From DAIDKA01 sp963708865 (GTDB taxonomy: Bacteria; Pseudomonadota; Gammaproteobacteria; Steroidobacterales; Steroidobacteraceae), in assembly GCA_963708865.1 (NCBI GenBank), contig CAVPUC010000008.1, positions 124,001 through 188,000 of the forward strand: a stretch of DNA of 64,000 bases, written 5' to 3'. The notes under the pieces are model-generated. The model had not been told where the DNA came from and ran no database searches. It was given only the letters and a program-made list of their open reading frames with translations. Positions 30,410 through 39,658 of this stretch are shown here, one piece after another. The position numbers and the translations under genes were made by a program. Within the stretch, counting starts at the first letter, position 1. Every line of letters starts with the position of its first letter.

Positions 30410-31748
30410 ATGACCGAATCGGGGTCCGAATACGAGCAGCACCTGGCGAGCCTGCACAGCCGCTTCAGCGCGGCCCTCGCAGCCTCCTCGTACGATGCCG
30501 TCCTGGTGTATTCGGGCCTGCTTTTGCCGGTATTTCGTGACGATCAGAGCTATCCGTTCCGGCCTTGCGCCTGGTACTCGATATGGGGGCCGTTGCCGCC
30601 CGCCCCGGACTGTTTTCTCTATGTGAAACCGGGGGCCAGACCCAGACTGCTTATTTGTTCGCCGCCCGATTTTTGGTACGAGCCGCAGGCTAGTCCTACA
30701 GGGGAGTGGACCCGACATTTCGATATACAGGTCCTGGGAAGTCTCGCCGCCGTGCGCGCCGCACTGCCGCAGAATCTGACGCAGGTCGCGCTGATCGGGG
30801 CGCCCAGCGCGCAGATCGCCGGCTGGGGGCTGGGCGCGCAAAACCCGGAAAAACTGCTGCTGGCACTGGATTTCACGCGCGCCGTGAAAACGTCCTATGA
30901 GCTGTCGATGCTGCGGCTCGCGAATCGCGTGGGGGCGCGCGGCCACGGCGCGGCCGCCGCGGCGTTTGCCGCCGCCGACAGCGAATACGCGATTCACCAG
31001 GCCTTTCTGGCCGCAATCGAGCAGCGCGAGCAGGAATTGCCCTATAACGCCATCGTCGCCCTCAACGAAGCCGGCAGTGTGTTGCACTATCAAAACCTCC
31101 GGCGCGAGCCTCCCGCAGCGCACCACTCGTTGCTGATCGATGCCGGAGCGCAGTGGCACGGCTACGCCTCCGATATCACCCGCACCTACGTCACGGACGA
31201 CGGCGCGCCGGACCACCGGGAATTCGCGGCCCTCATCCAAGCCATGGACGCGGCCCAGCAGCGCCTGTGCGGGCAGGTGCGGGCGGGCGTTGAATGGGTG
31301 GACATCCACCTGGCCGCGCACCGGGCCGTGGCGGGGGTCCTGCGCGACGCGGACCTCATCCGCTGTGATGCGGACGAAGCGCTCGCCAGCGGGCTTTCCA
31401 GCGTGTTTCTGCCCCATGGCATCGGCCACCTCCTGGGGCTGCAGGTGCACGATGTGGGCGGGCTGCAGCGTTCAGCGGCGGGGGGCGAGATCGCCCGTCC
31501 GCCCGGCCACCCTTACCTGCGCCTCACACGGCGCCTGGAAGCGGGCTTTGTGGTCACCATGGAACCGGGGCTGTACTTCATCGAGCCGCTGCTTGAGCAG
31601 GCGCGCGCGGACAGCGCGCGGTGCGCACATCAACTGGCGGCGGGTCGACAGCCTGCGGCGCTTCGGCGGCATCCGCATCGAGGATGACCTGGTGGTGGGC
31701 GCATCAGGCTGCGAGAACCTGACGCGGGAGGCGTTCGCGGCGGCCTGA
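30410..31748 (+). CDS. pepQ: Xaa-Pro dipeptidase (M24B; frame broken by one extra base)
   Basis: Prolidase splits Xaa-Pro dipeptides using two metal ions. The ATG at 30410 gives the best match to E. coli PepQ (443 aa). Ligands are visible in DAGAQWHGYASDITRTY (two Asp), HGIGHLLGLQVHD (His) and TMEPGLYF (Glu). The frame breaks near 31619-31622; the next frame adds AHINWRRVDSLRRFGGIRIEDD with the last glutamate ligand, and ends at 31748. Repair gives about 445 residues. Without it the product would lack the fifth metal ligand. Confidence 0.88.
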
Positions 31749-31749
31749 A

Positions 31750-32148
31750 TCAGCGCTTCGCGAGCAGGTCGCGGATCTCGGTCAGCAGCACCTCTTCCCG
31801 GCTCGGCGGCGCAGCGGCCGCCGCTGCCGGCGGCGGCGGGCGCTTGAGCGTATTGATGCCCTTGACCAGGACGAAGATCACGAACGCCACGATCAGAAAT
31901 TCCAGCACCGTCTGGATGAATGAGCCGTATTTGAGCAATACCGGCTTGCCGGATGGATCCAGGCCGAGCTTCACGGCAAGATCCGTGAAGTTGATGCCGC
32001 CGGTCAGCATGCCGATCGGCGGCATGATGATGTCGGCAACCAGGGAGGCGACGATCTTGCCGAACGCGGCGCCGATCACGACACCGACCGCGAGGTCGAT
32101 GACGTTGCCCTTCATCGCAAATTCCTTGAATTCAGATCCGAGGCTCAT
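31750..32148 (-). CDS. mscL: Large-conductance mechanosensitive channel
   Basis: MscL (132 aa) opens under membrane tension to release solutes during osmotic downshock. The N-terminal FKEFAMKGNVIDLAVGVVIG block forms the amphipathic helix and first membrane span; FLIVAFVIFVLVKGIN is the second. A Pro/Ala-rich linker leads to the C-terminal EEVLLTEIRDLL helix. It lies 53 bases after rplQ on the same strand. Confidence 0.95.
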   Translation of the reverse strand: MSLGSEFKEFAMKGNVIDLAVGVVIGAAFGKIVASLVADIIMPPIGMLTGGINFTDLAVKLGLDPSGKPVLLKYGSFIQTVLEFLIVAFVIFVLVKGINTLKRPPPPAAAAAAPPSREEVLLTEIRDLLAKR

Positions 32149-32201
32149 GGCAACTCCTTAGGCGAATCCTCACTCAAACAATTAAGTTTCCGTAAGCCGC
32201 T

Positions 32202-32693
32202 TTAGGCGGCGGCTTTCTTGCGTCGGCGCGGCTTGGTCTCGGCGGCAGCAGACGCGGCTTCCGCCTTCGGCGCGGCAGCCTTTTTCTTCTTGCGCGCGGG
32301 CTTCGCGGTGGGCTTGGCGGCCTCGACCACGGCGCCGGCCTTGTCGACCAGCTGCATCAGCGCCATCGGCGCATTGTCGCCGGCGCGCGGCACCATGCGC
32401 AGGATGCGCGTGTAGCCGCCGGCCCGCGCCTTGAAGCGCGGACCCAGGTCGGCGAACAGCTTCTCCACGATGGCCGTATCGCGCAGGCGCGAGAAGGCCA
32501 GGCGGCGGTGCGCCTCACTGTCGGTCTTGCCCAGCGTGATCAGCGGCTCGACGACGCGCCGCAGTTCCTTGGCCTTGGGCAAAGTGGTACGGATGGTCTC
32601 GTGACGCAGCAGCGACACGCTCATGTTCCGCAGCATCGCGTGACGGTGCGGACTGTTGCGTGAGAGCTGGCGACCGCTCAGTTGGTGACGCAT
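32202..32693 (-). CDS. rplQ: Ribosomal protein L17 with a basic C-terminal extension
   Basis: The first about 120 residues (MRHQLSGRQLSRNSPHRHAM ... ILRMVPRAGDNAPMALMQLV) are the conserved large-subunit L17. A tail of about 40 Lys/Ala/Pro-rich residues makes it 163 aa (E. coli 127). It is the last gene of the alpha operon. A short GC stem covers the stop codon, but no strong U-tract follows. Confidence 0.95.
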   Translation of the reverse strand: MRHQLSGRQLSRNSPHRHAMLRNMSVSLLRHETIRTTLPKAKELRRVVEPLITLGKTDSEAHRRLAFSRLRDTAIVEKLFADLGPRFKARAGGYTRILRMVPRAGDNAPMALMQLVDKAGAVVEAAKPTAKPARKKKKAAAPKAEAASAAAETKPRRRKKAAA

Positions 32694-32719
32694 ATCTGTT
32701 CCTCAATCGGGCGCATCAA

Positions 32720-33724
32720 TCAGATGCTGTCCCGCTCCTCGTCGTGCTTCAGTCCCGCCGGCGGCCAGCCATCCAGACGCATGCCCAGCATCAGCCCATG
32801 GCTCTGCAGGACTTCCTTGATCTCGGTCAGGGACTTCTTGCCCAGGTTCGGGGTGCGCAGCAGCTCGACCTCGGTGCGCTGCACCAGATCGCCGATGTAG
32901 TGGATGTTCTCCGCCTTCAGGCAGTTGGCACTGCGGACGGTGAGCTCCAGCTCATCGACGGGCCGCAGCAGGATCGGATCGAACTGCATCTCGGAAACCT
33001 TGGTGGCGGCTTCCTCTTCGCCTTGCAGGTCCACGAACACCGACAGCTGGTCCTTGAGGATGCCGCCGGCACGCCGGATGGCCTCCTCGGCATCGATGGT
33101 CCCGTTGGTCTCGATGTCGATGACGAGCTTGTCGAGGTCGGTGCGCTGTTCGACCCGCGCCGCATCCACCGAATAGGTGACGCGGCGGATGGGCGAGAAG
33201 GACGCATCCAGCTGCAGACGGCCGATGGGACGGGTCTGCTCCTCGAATGCCGCGCGCTGCGCTGCCGGGCGGTAGCCGCGGCCGCGCTCGACGCGCAGGG
33301 TCATCGACAGCTCCCCGGCCTTGGTGAGGTTGGCGATCACGAGGTCCGGATTCACGACTTCAACGTCATGGTCGAGCTGGATGTCGCCGGCGGTCACCGG
33401 GCCCGGCCCCTTCTTGTGCAGGCGCAGCTCGGCGCTGTCGCGCGTATGCATGCGCAGCGCGACCAGCTTCAGGTTCAACAGGATGTCGACCACGTCCTCC
33501 TGCACACCCTCGATGCTGGTGTACTCGTGCAGCACGCCGTCGATTTCGACTTCGGTAATGGCGCTGCCGGGCATGGAGGACAGCAAGACGCGCCGCAGCG
33601 CGTTGCCGAGCGTGTGGCCGAAGCCGCGCTCGAATGGCTCAATGACCACACGTGCCTGACGCGGCGCAACCGGTTGCACCTTCACCACACGCGGCTTTAG
33701 AAACTCACCCACGGATCCTTGCAT
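32720..33724 (-). CDS. rpoA: RNA polymerase alpha subunit
   Basis: RpoA (334 aa) nucleates RNA polymerase assembly. The N-terminal domain begins MQGSVGEFLKPR and contains ERGFGHTLGNALRRVLL, the dimer/assembly helix. The C-terminal domain holds ELTVRSANCLKAENIHYIGDL, which contacts UP elements and activators. The ATG at 33724 is chosen for its canonical N terminus. Confidence 0.98.
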   Translation of the reverse strand: MQGSVGEFLKPRVVKVQPVAPRQARVVIEPFERGFGHTLGNALRRVLLSSMPGSAITEVEIDGVLHEYTSIEGVQEDVVDILLNLKLVALRMHTRDSAELRLHKKGPGPVTAGDIQLDHDVEVVNPDLVIANLTKAGELSMTLRVERGRGYRPAAQRAAFEEQTRPIGRLQLDASFSPIRRVTYSVDAARVEQRTDLDKLVIDIETNGTIDAEEAIRRAGGILKDQLSVFVDLQGEEEAATKVSEMQFDPILLRPVDELELTVRSANCLKAENIHYIGDLVQRTEVELLRTPNLGKKSLTEIKEVLQSHGLMLGMRLDGWPPAGLKHDEERDSI

Positions 33725-33830
33725 AACTTTCACCTTGCCGGGTTGACCGGCCGCAGAAAACACCAAATCGGACGGTCAATAATCACTACCGTCCGACCCC
33801 TGCGGAACACTTCCCGCAGGCTGCTTGAAA

Positions 33831-34454
33831 TTACTTCGAGTACAACTCGACGACGAGGTTCTCATTGATGTCGGGCAGGATTTCGTCCCGCGCCGGCACG
33901 GTGCGGAACACGCCCTTGAAGGTCTTCTCGTCCACTTCCACCCATTCCGGCAGGCCGACCTGCTGGGCCATGGTGAGGGCGCTCGCAATGCGCAGCTGCT
34001 TGCGCGACTTCTCGCGCACCGCGATCGCATCCCCGGCGCGCACCTGGTAGGAGGCGATGGTGACCACCTGGTCATTGACCGTGATGGCCTTGTGGCTGAC
34101 CAGCTGACGCGCCTCGGCGCGGGTCACGGCGAACCCCATGCGGTACACCACGTTGTCCAGCCGGCACTCGAGCAGCTTCAGCAGGTTCTCGCCCGTGGCG
34201 CCGCTGCGCCGCGCAGCCTCTTCGTAGTAATTGCTGAACTGGCGCTCGAGCACCCCGTACATGCGGCGCAGCTTCTGCTTCTCGCGCAGCTGCGTGCCGT
34301 AGTCCGACAGACGCTGGCGGCGCTCGCCCTTGATGCCGCCGGGGGGCACCTGGAACTTGCACTTGCTCTCGAGGGGCTTGGCGCCACTCTTGAGGAAAAG
34401 ATCGGTGCCTTCGCGACGAGCGAGCTTGCAGGTAGGACCGGTATAACGCGCCAT
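33831..34454 (-). CDS. rpsD: Ribosomal protein S4
   Basis: S4 (207 aa) is a primary 16S rRNA binder and in E. coli the translational repressor of the alpha operon. It begins MARYTGPTCKLARREGTDL and carries the S4 RNA-binding fold around LECRLDNVVYRMGFAVTRAEARQLVSHKAI. It lies 17 bases after rpsK. The 106-base gap to rpoA shows no clear terminator. Confidence 0.97.
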   Translation of the reverse strand: MARYTGPTCKLARREGTDLFLKSGAKPLESKCKFQVPPGGIKGERRQRLSDYGTQLREKQKLRRMYGVLERQFSNYYEEAARRSGATGENLLKLLECRLDNVVYRMGFAVTRAEARQLVSHKAITVNDQVVTIASYQVRAGDAIAVREKSRKQLRIASALTMAQQVGLPEWVEVDEKTFKGVFRTVPARDEILPDINENLVVELYSK

Positions 34455-34471
34455 ATTCTGTGTTCCTCGCC

Positions 34472-34900
34472 TTAGACCCGGCGCTTCTTGGGGGGACGGC
34501 AGCCGTTGTGCGGAATGGGCGTCACGTCCGAAATACTGGTGATCTTCAAGCCTGAGGTATTCAGCGCCCGCACCGCCGACTCACGGCCGGGTCCCGGACC
34601 CCCCACGCGCACTTCCACGTTCTTGAGCCCATGCTCCTGCGCCGCGACGCTCGCCTTCTCGGCGGCGACCTGCGCGGCGAACGGGGTGCTCTTGCGCGAG
34701 CCGCGGAAACCGCAGCCCCCGGAGGTCGCCCAGGACAGCGTGTTGCCCTGACGATCGGTGATCGTGATGATGGTGTTGTTGAAGCTGGCATGCACATGCG
34801 CGATGCCGTCGAGCACATTCTTGCGCAGCTTCTTCGGCTTCTTCGGTCCGCCGGACTGGGCGCTGTTCGCCGCGCCCTGCGCTGGTTTCTGATCGGCCAT
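34472..34900 (-). CDS. rpsK: Ribosomal protein S11
   Basis: S11 (142 aa) forms part of the 30S platform near the mRNA exit. The core from DGIAHVHASFNNTIITITDRQGN to PHNGCRPPKKRRV is conserved. An N-terminal extension of about 25 Ala/Gln/Gly/Lys-rich residues is longer than the E. coli one (129 aa). It lies 15 bases after rpsM. Confidence 0.97.
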   Translation of the reverse strand: MADQKPAQGAANSAQSGGPKKPKKLRKNVLDGIAHVHASFNNTIITITDRQGNTLSWATSGGCGFRGSRKSTPFAAQVAAEKASVAAQEHGLKNVEVRVGGPGPGRESAVRALNTSGLKITSISDVTPIPHNGCRPPKKRRV

Positions 34901-34915
34901 TATCGTGTTGCCTCG

Positions 34916-35296
34916 TTACGCCTTGCCCGGCGGTGCGTTCAGCTTGACGGCCTGCTTGCGCGGCCCCTTGCGTGTACGCGCATTGGTCTTGGTACGCTGG
35001 CCACGGACCGGAAGTCCGCGGCGGTGCCGGATGCCCCGGTACGAACCCAGGTCCATCAGGCGCTTGATGTTCATCGACACTTCGCGGCGCAGATCGCCTT
35101 CGACCGCGAACTTCGCGATCTGCGAGCGCAGGGCATTCACCTCCGGCTCGGTCAGATCCTTGACGCGGGTGTGCGGGTCGACCCCGGCAGCCACGCAGGT
35201 TTCAACCGCACGGGTGCGGCCCACGCCGTAGATGTGCTGCAAGCCCACCCACACGTGCTTGTTCATCGGAATATTGATGCCGGCTATGCGAGCCAT
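34916..35296 (-). CDS. rpsM: Ribosomal protein S13
   Basis: S13 (126 aa) sits in the 30S head and contacts P-site tRNA and the 50S bridge. It begins MARIAGINIPMNKHVWVGLQ, and the C-terminal basic tail RGQRTKTNARTRKGPRK is intact. It lies only 4 bases after rpmJ, so the S4-binding leader known upstream of E. coli rpsM would not fit in the gap. Confidence 0.97.
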   Translation of the reverse strand: MARIAGINIPMNKHVWVGLQHIYGVGRTRAVETCVAAGVDPHTRVKDLTEPEVNALRSQIAKFAVEGDLRREVSMNIKRLMDLGSYRGIRHRRGLPVRGQRTKTNARTRKGPRKQAVKLNAPPGKA

Positions 35297-35300
35297 AAGT

Positions 35301-35414
35301 TCAACCCTGTCTCTGCTTGTGGCGCTGGTCGCTGCAGATCACATAGACCACGCGCCGACGGCGCACGATCTTGCAGTTCTTGCAGATCTTTTTAACGGAT
35401 GGACGTACTTTCAT
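35301..35414 (-). CDS. rpmJ: Ribosomal protein L36
   Basis: This 37-residue protein begins MKVRPSVKKICKNCKIVRRR. C11, C14, C27 and H32 form the zinc site, so this is the zinc-binding C+ form, which Zur-controlled paralogues replace in some bacteria. It lies 47 bases after secY. Confidence 0.96.
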   Translation of the reverse strand: MKVRPSVKKICKNCKIVRRRRVVYVICSDQRHKQRQG

Positions 35415-35461
35415 GAGGATATTCTTCCAGAATCTTGGCGAATGTCGGCGCGCGCAGGCCG

Positions 35462-36814
35462 TCAGCCGCCCGCCCCTGTGCGGCCGTAGCCGAGCAGGTT
35501 CGCCTTCTTGAGCAGACCCGGATACTGATGCGACATCATGTGAGCCTGCAGCTGCGACATGAAATCCATCACTACCACCACCACGATCATCAGCGAGGTG
35601 CCGCCGAACTGGAACGGGACACCCTGTTGTGACACCAGGAATTCCGGCAGCAGACACACGCTCGCCACGTACAGCGCACCCCACAGGGTGAGCCGGGAGA
35701 GCACCTTGTCGATGTATTCGCCGGTCTGCTGACCGGGGCGGATGCCGGGGATGAACGCGCCGGACTTCTGCAGGTTCTGGGCGGTGTCGCGTGAGTTGAA
35801 CACCAGCGCCGTATAGAAGAAGCAGAAGAACAGAATCAGCAGCGTGTAGACCACCAGGTGCGCGGGCTGCCCGTAGCCTAACGAATTGGCCACCTTCTGC
35901 AGGATCTCGCCGGTCTTGCCTGAGGTGGCGCCGCCGAAGAAGTTCGCGATGGTCGCCGGGAACAGCAGGATGCTCGAGGCGAAGATCGGCGGGATCACGC
36001 CCGACATGTTGAGCTTGAACGGCAGGTGACTGCTCTGGCCCGCGAACATGCGCCGTCCCACCTGGCGCTTGGCGTAGTTGACCGGGATGCGCCGCTGCGC
36101 ACGCTCCACGAACACCACGAAGGCCGTCACGCCCAGCACGACGATCACCAGCAGCAGGAATTTGGGACCGGACATCTCACCGGTGCTCACGGCCTCGAAG
36201 GTGTTGCCGACGGCTCCGGGCAGCCCCGCCACGATGCCGGAGAGGATCAGCATCGAGATGCCGTTGCCGATGCCGCGCTCGGTGATCTGCTCGCCCAGCC
36301 ACATCAGGAACAGGGTGCCGGTGGTCATGGTGATGGTGGCCGTCATCAGCCATCCCGGACCGCCCGCGAGCACCATGTGGTTGGCCTGCAGCGCGACCGC
36401 CGCCGCGAACGACTGGAACGCGGCCAGGATCACGGTGCCGTAACGGGTGTACTCGGTGATCTTGCGCCGGCCGGCCTCGCCTTCCTTGCGCAGCTCCATC
36501 AGCGTCGGCACCACCATCGACATCATCTGGATGATGATGGAGGCGGAGATGTAGGGCATCACGCCCATGGCGAAGATCGACAGGCGCTGCAGCGCGCCGC
36601 CCGAGAACATGTTGGCGATGCCTAAGATGCCGTTGCTCTGGTCCTGGAAGAAGCGCAGCACCGCGGCCGGGTCGATTCCCGGGACCGGGATGTAGGTGCC
36701 GATGCGGTACACGACCATGCCGGCGATCAGGAACGCCAAACGTCCGCGGATCTCGCCGAAGCGTGACGCCTCGCCGAGCGCGCTGGCCGGACTGGTGTTG
36801 ATGCTGGTGGCCAC
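35462..36814 (-). CDS. secY: Protein translocase subunit SecY
   Basis: SecY (450 aa) is the ten-helix channel of the Sec translocon; its partner SecE is encoded at 62232. Segments such as LAFLIAGMVVYRIGTYIPVPG (first helix), the loop RQVGRRMFAGQSSHLP and the plug region (FSGGALQRLSIFAMGVMPYI) are conserved. It lies in the spc operon, 16 bases after rplO. Confidence 0.97.
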   Translation of the reverse strand: MATSINTSPASALGEASRFGEIRGRLAFLIAGMVVYRIGTYIPVPGIDPAAVLRFFQDQSNGILGIANMFSGGALQRLSIFAMGVMPYISASIIIQMMSMVVPTLMELRKEGEAGRRKITEYTRYGTVILAAFQSFAAAVALQANHMVLAGGPGWLMTATITMTTGTLFLMWLGEQITERGIGNGISMLILSGIVAGLPGAVGNTFEAVSTGEMSGPKFLLLVIVVLGVTAFVVFVERAQRRIPVNYAKRQVGRRMFAGQSSHLPFKLNMSGVIPPIFASSILLFPATIANFFGGATSGKTGEILQKVANSLGYGQPAHLVVYTLLILFFCFFYTALVFNSRDTAQNLQKSGAFIPGIRPGQQTGEYIDKVLSRLTLWGALYVASVCLLPEFLVSQQGVPFQFGGTSLMIVVVVVMDFMSQLQAHMMSHQYPGLLKKANLLGYGRTGAGG

Positions 36815-36830
36815 TGTGCCGATCGCTCCC

Positions 36831-37310
36831 TTACTTGGCCTTCAATTTGGTGATCTTGGCGGGCTGCTCGAACGCCTCGACGGTGCCGCCGGCCGCGACG
36901 ATCGCCGCCTGCGCCCCCTTGGTCGCCGCGACGCCCTTGAGCGTCACGGCGCGGGCAATGGCGCCCGAGAGCACCACCTTCGCGGTTTCGGCATGCTTCG
37001 GCACCACATCGGCCGCCTTGAGCGCCGCCAGATCGATGACCGTGCCTTCCACCTTCGCCAGCTCCGACAGCCGCACTTCGGCGCGCGTCGCCTTCATGGC
37101 CGAACGGAAGCCGACCTTGGGCAGCCGGCGCTGCAAGGGCATCTGGCCGCCTTCGAAGCCGACCTTGTGATAGCCGCCCTTGCGGGCGCGCTGACCCTTG
37201 ACGCCGCGGCCGCAGGTCTTGCCCTGGCCGGCGGAGGCGCCGCGTCCCACCCGCAGGCGGTTGCGCTTCGCCCCGGCGGCGGGCGCCATTTCATTCATTC
37301 GCATGACCAT
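36831..37310 (-). CDS. rplO: Ribosomal protein L15
   Basis: L15 (159 aa) is a late-assembling 50S protein. The glycine/basic-rich N terminus (KRNRLRVGRGASAGQGKTCGRG) and GGQMPLQRRLPKVGF are typical. The ATG at 37310 overlaps the rpmD stop (TGATG); a second ATG two codons in is possible. Confidence 0.96.
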   Translation of the reverse strand: MVMRMNEMAPAAGAKRNRLRVGRGASAGQGKTCGRGVKGQRARKGGYHKVGFEGGQMPLQRRLPKVGFRSAMKATRAEVRLSELAKVEGTVIDLAALKAADVVPKHAETAKVVLSGAIARAVTLKGVAATKGAQAAIVAAGGTVEAFEQPAKITKLKAK

Positions 37311-37504
37311 CAGACTTGTTCCACTTTAAGCAGATGCACCGCCGCGTTGATCATGCCGCGGTTCTGCGGCGTGTCGACCACGGCCACACTCTGGTGCGGC
37401 TTGCGCAGCCCCAGGCCGCGCACCGAGGCGACGATGTGGGTCAGCTGCCCGTTAAGGCTCTTCACCAGCGTCACCTTCACGGAACCGGGGCCGCCGATCG
37501 TCAT
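37310..37504 (-). CDS. rpmD: Ribosomal protein L30
   Basis: This 64-residue L30 contains VKVTLVKSLNG, the RGLGLRKPHQSV signature and GMINAAVHLLKV. Its ATG overlaps the rpsE stop (ATGA) and its stop overlaps the rplO start, so the three are translationally coupled. Confidence 0.95.
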   Translation of the reverse strand: MTIGGPGSVKVTLVKSLNGQLTHIVASVRGLGLRKPHQSVAVVDTPQNRGMINAAVHLLKVEQV

Positions 37505-38010
37505 GTCGTCAGCTCCGTCAAGGTCTTGCCGCGCTTGGCGGCGATCTCCTCGGGCGAGCGCACCTTGGACAACGCCTCGATGGTTGCGCGCACCACGTTG
37601 ATCGGGTTGCGGGAACCGTAGCTCTTGGCCAGCACGTTGCGCACCCCGACGCACTCGAGCACCGCGCGCATGCCGCCGCCGGCGATGACGCCGGTACCAT
37701 CCGAGGCCGGCTGCATCAGCACGCGGGTCGCGCCGTGGGTGCCGCGGATCGCGTAGTGCAGCGTGTCGTTACGCAACGCCACGTTGATCATATTCTTGCG
37801 CGCCTGGGCCATGGCCTTGGAGATGGCCACGGGCACTTCGCGCGCCTTGCCAAAACCGAAGCCCACCCGGCCGGCACCATCACCGACGACCGTCAGGGCG
37901 GTAAAGCCGAACTGCCGGCCTCCCTTGACGACCTTGGCGGTCCGGTTGACGGCCACGAGTTTCTCTACAAACTCGTCAGCCGATTCTCGTCCTCTTTCTG
38001 GTCTTGCCAT
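37501..38010 (-). CDS. rpsE: Ribosomal protein S5
   Basis: S5 (169 aa) acts in decoding accuracy and mRNA unwinding at the 30S entry. The double-stranded RNA-binding part (EKLVAVNRTAKVVKGGRQFGF) and the C-terminal region with GGGMRAVLECVGVRNVLAKS are conserved. It lies 15 bases after rplR. Confidence 0.97.
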   Translation of the reverse strand: MARPERGRESADEFVEKLVAVNRTAKVVKGGRQFGFTALTVVGDGAGRVGFGFGKAREVPVAISKAMAQARKNMINVALRNDTLHYAIRGTHGATRVLMQPASDGTGVIAGGGMRAVLECVGVRNVLAKSYGSRNPINVVRATIEALSKVRSPEEIAAKRGKTLTELTT

Positions 38011-38025
38011 GATTGGGATACCTGC

Positions 38026-38388
38026 TTAGAACTCAAGGCCCGCTTCGCGAGCGGCGTCGGCCAATGCTTTGACACGACCGTGATACTGGAAACCTGACCG
38101 GTCGAAGGCGACCTTGGTGACGCCGGCGGCCTTGGCGGCCTCCGCTATGGCGCGACCGACGGCCTTGGCCGCCTCGATATTGCCGGTGCCCTTGAGGCCC
38201 TTGCTGACGCCTTCCTGCAGGGTCGAAGCTGCGGCCAGCACCTTGGCGCCCGAGGCCTCGGTGAGCTGCGCATAGATATGCTGCGGCGTGCGATGCACGG
38301 ACAGGCGCGGGGCACCGAGCACGCGGATATGCTGCCGGGTCTTGACGGCGCGGCGCTGCCGCCGGTCCTTCTTGCTGATCGTGCTCAT
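38026..38388 (-). CDS. rplR: Ribosomal protein L18
   Basis: L18 (120 aa) binds 5S rRNA in the central protuberance. It begins MSTISKKDRRQRRAVKTRQH and ends with the conserved VAFDRSGFQYHGRVKALADA block. Its start overlaps the rplF stop by four bases. Confidence 0.96.
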   Translation of the reverse strand: MSTISKKDRRQRRAVKTRQHIRVLGAPRLSVHRTPQHIYAQLTEASGAKVLAAASTLQEGVSKGLKGTGNIEAAKAVGRAIAEAAKAAGVTKVAFDRSGFQYHGRVKALADAAREAGLEF

Positions 38389-38915
38389 TTCTTCTTGCCT
38401 TCCTTCAGCTCGATCTTCTCGCCGGCATAGCGTACGCCCTTGCCCTTGTAGGGCTCGGGGGGACGATAAGCGCGAATCTTCGCCGCCGTCTCGCCCACGA
38501 CCTGCCGATCGATGCCCTTGATGACAATCTCGGTCTGGGTCGGCGTCTCGATGCTGATGCCCTCGGGCACCGCGAAATTGACCGGGTGCGAATAGCCCAA
38601 GGTCAGGTTCAGCACCTTGCCCTGCGCCTGCGCGCGATAGCCCACGCCCTGCAGTTCGAGCTTGCGCTCGAAGCCCTTGGACACGCCCTCCACCATGTTG
38701 GCCAGGTGCGCCCGGGTGGCCCCCGCCTGCATGCGGATCGCATCATCGGCGCCGTACTTGACGTTCAGCGCCTTGTCGGCCTGTTCCACGGTCACCCCGC
38801 CCTTCAGGGGCAGGCTCAACGATCCCTTGGCGCCCTTGATGGTGACCTGGTCGCCCGAAATCGTCGCCGTCACGCCCTGGGGCAGTGAGACGGGGGCTTT
38901 TGCAACTCTGCTCAT
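38385..38915 (-). CDS. rplF: Ribosomal protein L6
   Basis: L6 (176 aa) lies near the factor-binding site of the 50S subunit. It has the two-lobed fold, with the second lobe carrying GVGYRAQAQGKVLNLTLGYS and the end RPPEPYKGKGVRY. The ATG at 38915 (MSRVAKAPVSLPQGV) fits the family start, 14 bases after rpsH. Confidence 0.97.
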   Translation of the reverse strand: MSRVAKAPVSLPQGVTATISGDQVTIKGAKGSLSLPLKGGVTVEQADKALNVKYGADDAIRMQAGATRAHLANMVEGVSKGFERKLELQGVGYRAQAQGKVLNLTLGYSHPVNFAVPEGISIETPTQTEIVIKGIDRQVVGETAAKIRAYRPPEPYKGKGVRYAGEKIELKEGKKK

Positions 38916-38929
38916 AACTTGACTGTCCG

Positions 38930-39325
38930 TTAGGCCACGATGCACAGGACTTCGCCGCCCTGTCCGATGGAGCGGGCCTGCTTGTCCGTCATCACGCCCT
39001 GGGGGGTGGAGACGATCACGGTGCCCATGCCACCCAGCACCTTCGGCAGCTCATCCTTGCCGCGGTAGATGCGCAGGCCGGGACGGCTGACACGCTCCAG
39101 GCGATCGATGACCGGGCGGCCGTCGTAGTATTTCAGGCCAATGGTGAGCGTCGTCTTCTGTCCCGCCGATTCGAGGCGGACATCGCCGATATAGCCTTCC
39201 TCTTTCAGGACGCGCGCGATCGCGGTCTTGAGCTTGGAGGAGGCCATGCTCACTTCAGGTTTGCGCGCGGTCTGCCCGTTTCGGATACGGGTCAGCAGAT
39301 CGGCGATGGGGTCGGTCATGCTCAT
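38930..39325 (-). CDS. rpsH: Ribosomal protein S8
   Basis: S8 (131 aa) binds helix 21 of 16S rRNA; in E. coli it represses the spc operon by binding the rplE region. It begins MSMTDPIADLLTRIRNGQ and carries STPQGVMTDKQARSIGQGGE near its end. It lies 11 bases after rpsN. Confidence 0.97.
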   Translation of the reverse strand: MSMTDPIADLLTRIRNGQTARKPEVSMASSKLKTAIARVLKEEGYIGDVRLESAGQKTTLTIGLKYYDGRPVIDRLERVSRPGLRIYRGKDELPKVLGGMGTVIVSTPQGVMTDKQARSIGQGGEVLCIVA

Positions 39326-39336
39326 GCCGCTATTCC

Positions 39337-39642
39337 TTACCAGCTCGCCTTGGTGAGGCCGGGGATCTCGCCGCGATTCGCGACTTCACGGATCTTCACG
39401 CGGGCCAGACCAAACTTGCGATACACCCCGCGTGAGCGGCCGGTGATCGCACATCGATTGCGCTGACGCGACGGACTCGCATCCCGCGGCAACTCCTGCA
39501 GCTGCACCTGGGCAGCCAGACGGTCCTCGTGCGAGGTCTTGGGGCTTCGGATCGCCTCCTTCAACGCCGCACGCTTGACCGCGTACTTCTTCACGATTTT
39601 AGTGCGACGCTTATCGCGCTCGACCATGTTCGTCTTCGCCAT
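39337..39642 (-). CDS. rpsN: Ribosomal protein S14, zinc-free form
   Basis: S14 (101 aa) starts at the ATG at 39642 (MAKTNMVERDKRRTK). It is the long zinc-free type: instead of two CxxC pairs it has QRNRCAITGRSRGVYRKFGL. It lies 16 bases after rplE. A longer in-frame reading back to 39864 is part of rplE and is rejected. Confidence 0.96.
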   Translation of the reverse strand: MAKTNMVERDKRRTKIVKKYAVKRAALKEAIRSPKTSHEDRLAAQVQLQELPRDASPSRQRNRCAITGRSRGVYRKFGLARVKIREVANRGEIPGLTKASW

Positions 39643-39658
39643 AGCCTTCTGGAACCTC

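Noticed and set aside
35297..35300. S4-binding leader of the alpha operon before rpsM
   Set aside because: Only four bases separate rpmJ and rpsM, so the E. coli-type pseudoknot leader has no room in the gap.
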